Shown piece by piece: positions 55,598-64,000 of a stretch of DNA of 64,000 bases (its first letter is position 1; each line of letters opens with the position of its first letter). This DNA comes from Xenophilus azovorans DSM 13620. Its GTDB lineage: Bacteria; Pseudomonadota; Gammaproteobacteria; Burkholderiales; Burkholderiaceae_C. The translations under genes were made by a program, and so were the position numbers. Below the pieces are notes generated by a model, which worked only from the letters and a program-made list of their open reading frames with translations, was not told the DNA's origin and did not search any database. Where the stretch lies: positions 186,001 through 250,000 of the forward strand of contig NZ_JQKD01000006.1 in NCBI RefSeq assembly GCF_000745855.1. The letters run 5' to 3'.

Positions 55598-55650
55598 GCT
55601 ATGAAATTCATAGCTACCTGCGCTGACGGATACGGCCCGCAGGCCGTATC
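55598..55650 (+). repeat. Composite palindromic intergenic repeat
   Basis: Two adjacent inverted repeats: GCTATGAA-A-TTCATAGC (55598-55614) and GATACGGCC-CGCA-GGCCGTATC (55629-55650), joined by a segment ending in GCGCTGACG. The ATAGCT palindrome plus GCGC plus stem-loop pattern resembles a small repeat I associate with Comamonadaceae genomes. Located between the DUF1328 gene and mnmG. Confidence 0.65.
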
Positions 55651-55788
55651 GATGGGCCGGTGGAGATGCCCACAAATTGAGCAGAACGGGGCGGGGCCGA
55701 CTAAAATCACGGCCCTTTTCCCTGCGCAGCACACGCGAGATCCCGTCCTTCGGCCTGGCGCCACCGGCGGAGTGTGCACAAACTTCAC

Positions 55789-57728
<1,940 letters not shown>

Positions 57729-57732
<4 letters not shown>

Positions 57733-58382
57733 CGGACAGCCTGGCGGCGCAGCGCTCGGCGCTGGAGCAGGGCGCGCTCGCGCTCGGCCTGTCGCCCGAT
57801 GCGGCACAGATCGACCGGCTGCTCGCCTACGGCGCGCTCATCCTCAAGTGGAACAAGGTCTACAACCTCACCGCGCTGCGTGATCCGGCAGCGGTGCTCA
57901 CCCACCACCTGCTGGACAGCCTGGCAGTCGTCACCCCGCTGACGCGCGAACGGCCCGGCGCCGGCCGGCTGCTGGACGTGGGCGCCGGCGCAGGGCTGCC
58001 TGGCGTGGTCATCGCGATCCTGCGGCCCGACATCGAAGTGCACTGCCTGGATGCCGTCGCCAAGAAGATGGCCTTCGTCCAGCAGGTCGCGGGCGAACTG
58101 AAGCTCCCGAACCTGCGCGGCGTGCATGCGCGGGTGGAGTCGCACGGCGGCGCCTACGACGTCATCAGTTCCCGGGCCTTCGCCACGCTGGCAGATTTCA
58201 TCCACGGCTCGGCGCACCTGCTGGCGCCCGGCGGCGCATGGATGGCCATGAAGGGTCGGCAGCCCGATGCCGAAATGGCCGAGTTGCCGGCTTCCGTGGA
58301 AGTGTTTCACGTGGAACAACTCGCCGTCCCCGGCCTCGACGCCGAGCGCTGCATCGTCTGGATGCGCGCACGGCAGGCTTGA
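57729..58382 (+). CDS. rsmG: 16S rRNA (guanine(527)-N7)-methyltransferase
   Basis: 217-aa SAM-dependent methyltransferase. [18 protein letters not shown] is the N-terminal signature, the SAM loop is [18 protein letters not shown], and [14 protein letters not shown] is the catalytic-region motif. It overlaps mnmG by 4 bp. A near-perfect parS is embedded at 58303-58318. Confidence 0.96.
58303..58318 (+). promoter_or_regulatory. parS: parS centromere site, one mismatch
   Basis: TGTTTCACGTGGAACA differs from the consensus palindrome at one position. It is located inside rsmG (encodes VFHVEQ), 1.06 kb downstream of the perfect site. Confidence 0.85.
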
Positions 58383-58397
58383 TCAGCGCCCATTCAC

Positions 58398-58454
58398 CGG
58401 TTTTCCACCGCCTGTCCACCGCGAACACGGCGGTTCTCCACCGTTTGCCCACCG
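58398..58454 (+). repeat. Imperfect 24-bp direct repeat rich in TCCACCG
   Basis: Units 58398-58421 and 58431-58454 share 20 of 24 bases. Each holds two TNTCCACC/NGYCCACC-like cores, so four DnaA-box-like (but degenerate) elements lie in 57 bp between rsmG and the lysE-like gene. Confidence 0.6.
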
Positions 58455-58509
58455 TCGTTCGCGTGTCCTCGCGTAGACTCGGCGGCTCCTCCCTCCGTCT
58501 CCATCTCCC

Positions 58510-59124
58510 ATGTTCGGCATCGCGGACTACGGCGCCTTCGTCGCCGCCATTCTTCTGTTCCTGGCGATCCCCGGTCCGGGCAACCTCGCGCTCATGACCT
58601 CGACCGGCAAGGGCGGCGTGCGCGGGGGCCTGGCCGCGACGATGGGGGTGATTCTGGGCGACCAGGTGCTGTTGTGGTCGGCCGTGGCCGGCGTGGCGGC
58701 GCTGCTGGCCGCCTGGCCCACCGTCTTCCACCTGGTGCAGTGGGGCGGGGCGGCCTACCTGGCCTGGATGGGGCTGAAGATGCTGCGCGCCAAGCCGGGC
58801 GCGGCGCCGATCCTGCAGATCCAGCCGCGCCACTACCTGCGCCAGGCCTTCGTCATCACGCTGCTCAACCCCAAGGCCATCGTCTTCTACATGGCCTTCT
58901 TCCCGCTCTTCATCGACCCGGCGCGGCACCAGGGCCTGCCCACCTTCGCCGTGATGGCGGCCACCATCGCCGGGCTCACCTTCCTGTACTGCCTGACCGC
59001 GACGCTGCTCACCCATTACCTGGCCGAGCGCATCCGCGCCAACCGGCGGCTGTCGCAAGGCCTGGAGAAGCTGGCCGGCGTCTTCCTGCTGGGCTTCGGC
59101 GTCAAGCTGGCGCTGGGGCAGTAA
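58510..59124 (+). CDS. LysE-family translocator
   Basis: 204-aa exporter of the LysE/RhtB family with about six TM helices. The N-terminal signature is AIPGPGNLALMTSTGKGGVR, and ITLLNPKAIVFYMAFFPLFI is the second family motif. Such proteins export amino acids. It is transcribed toward parA with only 3 bp between the stop and the parA start, so it shares the parA transcript. Confidence 0.9.
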   Translation: MFGIADYGAFVAAILLFLAIPGPGNLALMTSTGKGGVRGGLAATMGVILGDQVLLWSAVAGVAALLAAWPTVFHLVQWGGAAYLAWMGLKMLRAKPGAAPILQIQPRHYLRQAFVITLLNPKAIVFYMAFFPLFIDPARHQGLPTFAVMAATIAGLTFLYCLTATLLTHYLAERIRANRRLSQGLEKLAGVFLLGFGVKLALGQ

Positions 59125-59127
59125 GCC

Positions 59128-59964
59128 ATGGCGCGCATCTTCTGCATCGCCAACCAGAAGGGCGGGGTGGGCAAGACCACCACCACCGTCAACCTCGCCG
59201 CCGGCCTGGCCAAGGTCGGTCAACGGGTGCTGATGATCGACCTGGACCCGCAGGGCAACGCCACCATGGGCTCGGGCATCGACAAGCGCGAGGCCGAGCT
59301 GACCGTGTACGACGTGCTGCTCGAATCCGCCTCGGTGGCGGAGGCGCGGGTGCGCGCCGAGCCCTGCGGCTACGACGTGCTGGCCGCCAACCGCGAGCTG
59401 GCCGGTGCCGAGGTGGAGATGGTCGCGCTGGACCGCCGCGAGAAGCGGCTGCGCACGGCGCTGGCAGCGGTGGGCGCCGAGTACGACTTCATCCTGATCG
59501 ACTGCCCGCCCTCGCTGAGCCTGCTGACGCTCAACGGCCTGTGCGCGGCGCATGGCGTGATCGTGCCCATGCAGTGCGAGTACTTCGCGCTCGAAGGGCT
59601 CACCGACCTGGTCAACACCATCAAGCAGGTGCACGCCAACCTGAACAAGAACCTGCAGATCATCGGCCTGCTGCGCGTCATGTTCGACCCGCGCATCACG
59701 CTGCAGCAGCAGGTCAGCGAGCAGCTCAAGTCGCACTTCGGCGACAAGGTCTTCGACACCGTCATCCCGCGCAACGTGCGCTTGGCCGAGGCGCCCAGCT
59801 ACGGGCTGCCGGGCGTGGTTTTCGACGCCGGCGCGCGCGGCAGCCAGGCGTACGTCGCCTTCGCCGAGGAGCTGGTGAAGAAGATGCCGCCGGCCAGCGC
59901 CTTCGCGCCGCCGGTGCCGGATGCGCCTCCGGTCACGGCTCCGGCGCCCGAGGCGATGCCATGA
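59128..59964 (+). CDS. parA: Chromosome partitioning ATPase ParA
   Basis: 278-aa deviant-Walker ATPase (Soj type, no N-terminal HTH). Walker A with signature lysine is KGGVGKTTTTVNLAAGLA, A' is LDPQGNATMGSGI and Walker B is IDCPPSLSLLTLN. ATP-bound dimers coat DNA and are released by ParB, moving parS-bound origins. The Pro/Ala-rich C-terminal tail of about 28 residues is extra. parS sites lie 0.8 and 1.9 kb upstream. Confidence 0.96.
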   Translation: MARIFCIANQKGGVGKTTTTVNLAAGLAKVGQRVLMIDLDPQGNATMGSGIDKREAELTVYDVLLESASVAEARVRAEPCGYDVLAANRELAGAEVEMVALDRREKRLRTALAAVGAEYDFILIDCPPSLSLLTLNGLCAAHGVIVPMQCEYFALEGLTDLVNTIKQVHANLNKNLQIIGLLRVMFDPRITLQQQVSEQLKSHFGDKVFDTVIPRNVRLAEAPSYGLPGVVFDAGARGSQAYVAFAEELVKKMPPASAFAPPVPDAPPVTAPAPEAMP

Positions 59965-59997
59965 GATCCGTGCCCGGCGCTCGCCGCTTCAGAACAG

Positions 59998-60020
59998 TTT
60001 GCTACTGAACTTGTAGCAAA
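59998..60020 (+). repeat. Palindromic repeat overlapping a start codon
   Basis: TTTGCTAC (59998-60005) and GTAGCAAA (60013-60020) are perfect 8-bp arms around a 7-nt loop. The last A is the first base of the hydrolase ATG. Its AT-rich composition contrasts with the flanks. It resembles the other small palindrome at 55598-55614 in style. Confidence 0.6.
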
Positions 60021-60571
60021 TGACTGCTATCGCGCCCACCGTCCTCCTGCTGCCCGGCTGGCAGAACAGCGGCCCCGGCCATTGGCAGACCCGCTGGGAG
60101 GCGCTGCACGGCGACCGCCGCGTCGAACAGCACGACTGGATGCGCCCGCTGCGCGGCGACTGGTCGGCCCGGCTGGAGGAGGAGGTGATCGCCGCCCCCG
60201 GCCCGGTGCTGCTGGCCGCGCACAGCCTGGGCTGCATCCTCGCCGCCGCCTGGGCTGCCCATTCGCGGAACACGGCCAAGGTGCTCGGCGCGCTGCTGGT
60301 GGCACCGGGCGACGTCGAGCGCGAGGACCTGCGCCAGCAGATCCCGGGCTGGGCGCCCATCGCGCGCCGGCCGCTGCCCTTCGCCGCCGTGCTGGTCGGC
60401 TCCACCGACGACCCCTACTGCAGCGCCGGGCGCGCCCGCGGCCTGGCGGCCGACTGGGGCGCCCGCTTCGTCGACGGCGGCGCGCGCGGGCACCTCAACG
60501 CCGAGTCCGGCCTGGGCGACTGGCCCGAGGGCCGGGCGCTGCTCCTCGATCTGAACCGCAGGAAGTCCTAG
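60020..60571 (+). CDS. RBBP9/YdeN-family serine hydrolase, between parA and parB
   Basis: 183-aa alpha/beta hydrolase: VLLLPGWQNSGPGHWQ (oxyanion region), nucleophile Ser in LLAAHSLGCILAA, Asp in GSTDDPYCS and His in GARGHLNAESGLGDWP. The substrate of bacterial members is unknown. It is located between parA (55 bp) and parB (6 bp), so it is co-transcribed with the partition genes. The ATG at 60020 sits at the edge of a palindromic repeat. Confidence 0.85.
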   Translation: MTAIAPTVLLLPGWQNSGPGHWQTRWEALHGDRRVEQHDWMRPLRGDWSARLEEEVIAAPGPVLLAAHSLGCILAAAWAAHSRNTAKVLGALLVAPGDVEREDLRQQIPGWAPIARRPLPFAAVLVGSTDDPYCSAGRARGLAADWGARFVDGGARGHLNAESGLGDWPEGRALLLDLNRRKS

Positions 60572-60577
60572 AAGAAG

Positions 60578-61549
60578 ATGGCCACCAAGAAACCCAAGGG
60601 CCTCGGCCGCGGGCTCGAAGCCCTGCTCGGCCCGGCCGCGTCCTCCAGCGCCGCCACGGCGACCGACGACGCATCGCAGGAGGCCGCCGCGCCGCGCGAC
60701 GGCCAGCCGAGCACCCTGGCGCTGGACCAGTTGGTCCCCGGCGTCTACCAGCCCCGCACCCGCATGGACGAGGGCGCGCTGTACGAGCTGGCCGAGAGCA
60801 TCAAGGCGCAGGGGATCATGCAACCGATCCTCGTGCGGCGCCTCGACGCCGCCCAGGCCGAGGCCAAGAACGCCCCCTACGAGATCATCGCCGGCGAGCG
60901 GCGCTTCCGCGCCGCCAAGCTGGCCGGCCTGGCCGAGGTGCCGGTGCTGGTGCGCGACGTGCCGAACGAGGCGGCGGCCGCCATGTCGCTGATCGAGAAC
61001 ATCCAGCGCGAGGACCTCAACCCGCTGGAAGAGGCCCAGGGCCTGCAACGCCTGGTCAATGAGTTTGGGCTCACTCACGAAGCGGCGGCACAGGCGGTGG
61101 GCCGCTCGCGCAGCGCCGCCAGCAACCTGCTGCGCCTGCTGAACCTGGCCGAGCCGGTGCAGGGCCTGCTGATGGCCGGCGACGTGGACATGGGCCACGC
61201 CCGCGCGCTGCTGGCGCTGGAGCGCGCGGCGCAGATCACGGCCGCCAACCAGATCGTCGCCCGCAAGCTGTCGGTGCGCGAGACCGAGGCGCTGGTCAAG
61301 AAGCTGGCCGCCGAGTTCAGCCTCACCGCCCCGCGCCGCCCGGCCCGCGCCGAAGAGAAGCCGCGCGACCTGCAGCGGGTGGAGGAAGAACTGGCCGACC
61401 TGCTCACCGCCCAGGTCGAGGTGCGCATCAAGAAGCGCAGCAAGCGCGGCGGCAAGGTGGAGGAAAGCGGCGAGCTGGCGATCCACTTCGGCTCGCTGGA
61501 GGCGCTGAACGGGCTGATCGACCGGCTGCGCGGCGGCAGCGCCGCTTGA
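60578..61549 (+). CDS. parB: Chromosome partitioning protein ParB
   Basis: 323-aa parS-binding CTPase clamp. It has a ParA-contacting basic N-terminus (KKPKGLGRGLEALLG), the core VPGVYQPRTRMDEGALYELA and the CTP-binding arginine patch GERRFRAAKLAGL. ENIQREDLNPLEEAQ and an HTH that reads parS (THEAAAQAVGRSRSAASNLL) follow. The C-terminal dimerisation segment is at about residues 250-323. Functional pairing with the two parS sites in mnmG and rsmG is expected. Confidence 0.96.
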   Translation: MATKKPKGLGRGLEALLGPAASSSAATATDDASQEAAAPRDGQPSTLALDQLVPGVYQPRTRMDEGALYELAESIKAQGIMQPILVRRLDAAQAEAKNAPYEIIAGERRFRAAKLAGLAEVPVLVRDVPNEAAAAMSLIENIQREDLNPLEEAQGLQRLVNEFGLTHEAAAQAVGRSRSAASNLLRLLNLAEPVQGLLMAGDVDMGHARALLALERAAQITAANQIVARKLSVRETEALVKKLAAEFSLTAPRRPARAEEKPRDLQRVEEELADLLTAQVEVRIKKRSKRGGKVEESGELAIHFGSLEALNGLIDRLRGGSAA

Positions 61550-61677
61550 AATGCCGCCGGCCCGTTCGTCCTCACCGCGTCCATGAAGCCGTGCCCATCG
61601 TTTCCGGCGTATCGCTCGGACGGGGCGTTGCCGGGTATGCTTACCGGCTGTTTCAAACACTGTCAGGGGTTGACTCG

Positions 61678-62562
61678 ATGACCTTCGCCAAACTTCCTCT
61701 CGCCGCCGCGCTGGCGAGCCTGCTGGCCCTGGCCGGCTGCCAGACCACCGACATGCAGATGGGCAGCATGGGCGCCAAGACGGTGGCCACCGGCAGCGCG
61801 GCCGGCGCCGCCTCCGCCAACGCCAGCAGCGCGCTGGAGCGCTGCGAGTCGCCGCTGGGCACCGTCTCGCTGATCGAGAACCAGTCGGCCGGCTGGTACA
61901 CCATCATCACCGGCGAATACAAGCTGCCGCCCACCTCCACGCTGCTGCGCCTGCTGATCCAGCAGTCCAACTGCTTCGTGGTGGTCGAGCGCGGCGCCGC
62001 CGGCATGAACGCCATGAACCGCGAGCGCGCGCTGATGCAGTCCGGCGAGATGCGCCGCGGCAGCAACTTCGGCAAGGGCCAGATGGTGGCGTCCGACTAC
62101 GGCATCTCGCCCGAGGTCATCATCAGCAACAGCGATGCCGGCGGCATGGGCGCGGCGCTGGGCGGCATCGTCAACCGCGGCCGCTACAGCAACGTGCTGG
62201 CCAACCTGGGCGGCAGCCTGCAGACGCGCGAGGCCGCGGCCATGCTGACGCTGATCGACAACCGCTCGGGCGTGCAGGTGGGCGTGTCCGAGGGCAGCGC
62301 CTCCAAGACCGACTTCGGCGGCTTCCTGGGCGCGGCGGGCGCCTCGGCGGCCGGCAGCATCGGCGGCTACTCGCGCACGCCGCAGGGCAAGGTGATCGCG
62401 GCGGCTTTCATGGACGCCTACAACCAGCTCGTCATCTCGCTGCGCAACTACTCCGCGCAGACGGTGCGCGGCCAGGGCCTGGGCGGCGGCGGCCGGCTGG
62501 GCGTGGACGGCGGCGCGGCGCCGTCGCAGACCTCGGCGCCGGGCGCGCGCCGCCGTCGCTGA
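61678..62562 (+). CDS. CsgG-like outer-membrane lipoprotein
   Basis: 294-aa lipoprotein with lipobox LLALAGCQTTD. The mature part shows CsgG/HfaB-like features: a conserved segment around TLLRLLIQQSNCFVVVERG, YGISPEVIISNSDAGG, and late YNQLVISLRNYSAQ. CsgG-family proteins form secretion pores for curli, but no csg genes are nearby, so this may be a stand-alone envelope lipoprotein. ATG 61678 starts the signal peptide. A strong terminator follows. Confidence 0.75.
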   Translation: MTFAKLPLAAALASLLALAGCQTTDMQMGSMGAKTVATGSAAGAASANASSALERCESPLGTVSLIENQSAGWYTIITGEYKLPPTSTLLRLLIQQSNCFVVVERGAAGMNAMNRERALMQSGEMRRGSNFGKGQMVASDYGISPEVIISNSDAGGMGAALGGIVNRGRYSNVLANLGGSLQTREAAAMLTLIDNRSGVQVGVSEGSASKTDFGGFLGAAGASAAGSIGGYSRTPQGKVIAAAFMDAYNQLVISLRNYSAQTVRGQGLGGGGRLGVDGGAAPSQTSAPGARRRR

Positions 62563-62579
62563 AGCCTGCACTGCACAGA

Positions 62580-62606
62580 AAAAAGCCCGGCGTCGCCGGG
62601 CTTTTT
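62580..62606 (+). terminator. Terminator of the CsgG-like gene
   Basis: GCCCGGC/GCCGGGC stem (62585-62601) flanked by AAAAA and TTTTT, so it may work in both directions. It merges into the 81-bp repeat. Confidence 0.8.
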
Positions 62607-62681
62607 CATCGCCGGGCCGCCCCAAGATGAAAAAGCATCCCCTCGGGGGATCGGACAAGCGCGAAGCGGTTGTCCGAGGGG
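62601..62681 (+). repeat. 81-bp dispersed intergenic repeat, copy 2
   Basis: Same element as 24791-24871 in inverted orientation (six mismatches, no gaps). It contains CCCCTCGG/CCGAGGGG and CGGACAA/TTGTCCG stems that cannot all form at once. On the minus strand it is followed by a T-run and probably terminates the leftward D-lactate dehydrogenase-type gene. Confidence 0.85.
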
Positions 62682-62717
62682 CCATTTTTCATTGCCGGGC
62701 CGCGCCAGGCGCGGCCC

Positions 62718-64000
62718 TCACAAGCTGAAGATCTTCCCCGGGTTCATGATGTTCTTCGGGTCCAGCGCGCGCTTGATGGTGCGCATCATGTCCACCGCAC
62801 CGGCGCCGGCCTCGTCCAGCAGGAAGCCCATCTTGTGCAGGCCCACGCCGTGCTCGCCGGTGCAGGTGCCTTCCAGCGCGATGGCGCGCGCCACCAGCGT
62901 GTGGTTCAGTTCCTCCGCCTTGGCGCGCTCGGCCGGGTCCTCGGGGTCGATCAGGTAGCCGAAGTGGAAGTTGCCGTCGCCCACGTGGCCGACGAGGAAG
63001 TAGGGGATGCCGCTGGCGTCCGCCTCGGCCACCGAGTCGAGCAGGCAGTCGGCCAGGCGCGAGATCGGCACGCAGGTGTCGGTGCTGATGGCGCGGCAGC
63101 CGGGCCGGCTCTGGATGGCGGCGAAGTACGCGTTGTGCCGTGCCGTCCACAGGCGCGTGCGCTCCTCGGGCGTGGTGGCCCACTCGAAGGCGTTGCCGCC
63201 GTGCTCCGCCGCGATCTCCTGCACCGTCTCGGCCTGCTCCTTCACGCCGGCCGGCGAGCCGTGGAACTCCATCAGCAGCATCGGTTCCTCGCGCAGCCCG
63301 AGCTTGCTGTGCGCGTTGACCATCCGCACCGTGTTCGCGTCGATCAGCTCCACCCGCGCGATCGGCACGCCCAGCTGGATGGTCTGGATCACCGTGCGCA
63401 CGGCGGCCTCGATGCTGGGAAAGGAGCAGATTGCGGCCGACACCGCCTCGGGCAGCGGGTACAGGCGCAGCGTGATCTCGGTGACCACGCCCAGCGTGCC
63501 CTCGCTGCCGACGATCAGGCGCGTGAGGTCGTAGCCGGCGCTCGACTTCTTGGCCCGCGTGCCGGTGCGGATCGCCTCGCCGCCTGCGGTCACCACCTCC
63601 AACGCCAGCACGTTCTCGCGCATCGTGCCGTAGCGCACGGCGTTGGTGCCGCTGGCGCGCGTGGCCGTCATGCCGCCGATCGAGGCGTCGGCGCCCGGGT
63701 CGATGGGGAAGAACAGGCCCGTGGACTTGATCTCGTCGTTGAGCTGCTTGCGCGTGACGCCCGGCTGCACGGTGACGGTGAGGTCGTCCGCGTTGACCGA
63801 TAGCACGCGGTTCATGCGCGAGACGTCGATGCTGATGCCGCCCTGCACCGCGAGCAGGTGCCCTTCGAGCGAGGAGCCGACGCCGTAGGGGATCACCGGC
63901 ACCGCGTGCTCGGCCGCCAGCTTCACGGCATCGGCCACGTCCTGCGTGCTTTCGGCGAAGACCACCGCCGCCGGCGGCGGCACGTCGGTGTAGGAGGACT
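62718..64000 (-). CDS. dld: FAD-binding oxidoreductase, D-lactate dehydrogenase (cytochrome) type (5' end beyond window)
   Basis: Partial: at least 427 C-terminal residues, with the frame still open at 64000. The FAD_binding_4 domain has VIPYGVGSSLEGHLL, PGADASIGGMTATRASGTNA and LIVGSEGTLGVVTEI. The FAD-oxidase C-terminal domain has VGHVGDGNFHFGYLID and TGEHGVGLHKM. These match flavocytochrome-coupled D-lactate/2-hydroxyacid dehydrogenases (DLD/GlcD superfamily), which pass electrons to cytochrome or quinone. GlcD is an alternative assignment, but glcE and glcF are not seen downstream. Confidence 0.85.
   Translation of the reverse strand, partial: SSYTDVPPPAAVVFAESTQDVADAVKLAAEHAVPVIPYGVGSSLEGHLLAVQGGISIDVSRMNRVLSVNADDLTVTVQPGVTRKQLNDEIKSTGLFFPIDPGADASIGGMTATRASGTNAVRYGTMRENVLALEVVTAGGEAIRTGTRAKKSSAGYDLTRLIVGSEGTLGVVTEITLRLYPLPEAVSAAICSFPSIEAAVRTVIQTIQLGVPIARVELIDANTVRMVNAHSKLGLREEPMLLMEFHGSPAGVKEQAETVQEIAAEHGGNAFEWATTPEERTRLWTARHNAYFAAIQSRPGCRAISTDTCVPISRLADCLLDSVAEADASGIPYFLVGHVGDGNFHFGYLIDPEDPAERAKAEELNHTLVARAIALEGTCTGEHGVGLHKMGFLLDEAGAGAVDMMRTIKRALDPKNIMNPGKIFSL

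Noticed and set aside
61678-62562. CsgG-like gene as part of a curli system
   Set aside because: No csgA, csgB, csgE or csgF-like genes nearby and the segment outside the core is atypical, so only a CsgG-like lipoprotein is claimed.

Overview
The window is a high-GC, densely coded chromosomal segment from a betaproteobacterium, most likely Burkholderiales/Comamonadaceae. The evidence is the order rpmH-rnpA-yidD-yidC-mnmE divergent from dnaA-dnaN-gyrB with no recF, a small alpha/beta hydrolase between parA and parB, DUF4148 and DUF3053 proteins, and short palindromic intergenic repeats of a type I associate with that family. There is no rRNA, tRNA, prophage, insertion sequence or CRISPR array. 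It is core chromosome around the replication origin, with some lineage-specific modules.

Layout. 1-2 kb: end of an LPS export/KDO operon (kdsD-kdsC-lptC). 2-6.4 kb: a CPA2 cation/proton antiporter, two membrane zinc-ribbon proteins and a stand-alone cyclic-nucleotide-binding domain. 6.4-16.1 kb: mnmE, yidC, yidD, rnpA and rpmH facing left; dnaA, dnaN and gyrB facing right. 16-25.5 kb: envelope and periplasmic genes (DUF4148, membrane metallophosphoesterase, PagL-type lipid A deacylase, DUF3053 lipoprotein, YbhN-like/ClsB/endonuclease-phosphatase operon, Spy-like protein). 25.6-32 kb: a flavin reductase-like protein and a polyamine-type ABC transporter operon ending in an Asp/Glu racemase-like protein. 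32-44 kb: an envelope-stress island, described below. 44.0-44.5 kb: a non-coding region with the features of oriC. 44.5-47.5 kb: cueR-copZ divergent from copA. 47.5-55.6 kb: an AAC(3)-I-like acetyltransferase, a two-component system and metabolic and transport genes. 55.8-62.6 kb: mnmG-rsmG, lysE-like, parA, hydrolase, parB and a CsgG-like lipoprotein, with two parS sites inside mnmG and rsmG. 62.7-64 kb: a truncated FAD-linked D-lactate dehydrogenase-type gene.

The most interesting system lies at 32-44 kb. A leftward four-gene operon encodes a VIT/VWA-domain protein with a PEP-CTERM-like tail, an exosortase with Cys196/Arg242/His261, an EpsI-like protein and a GT51 murein transglycosylase with an unusual N-terminal region. 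It diverges from creD and mrcA (PBP1a). The shared 204-bp promoter region holds a perfect copy of the CreB operator (TTCAC-N6-TTCAC), and creB-creC lie 3 kb away. I infer a CreBC-controlled envelope-repair regulon that includes a dedicated single-substrate exosortase. It resembles the known proteobacterial dedicated sortase systems but uses an exosortase.

The second main result is a candidate oriC at 44.10-44.48 kb, 33 kb from dnaA. It has a pyrimidine-rich unwinding tract, four TAG trios, a GC-rich spacer, inward-facing DnaA boxes as in E. coli oriC, and a perfect IHF consensus. The rpmH-dnaA gap has only two DnaA boxes and no such architecture. GC skew and database searches were not run.
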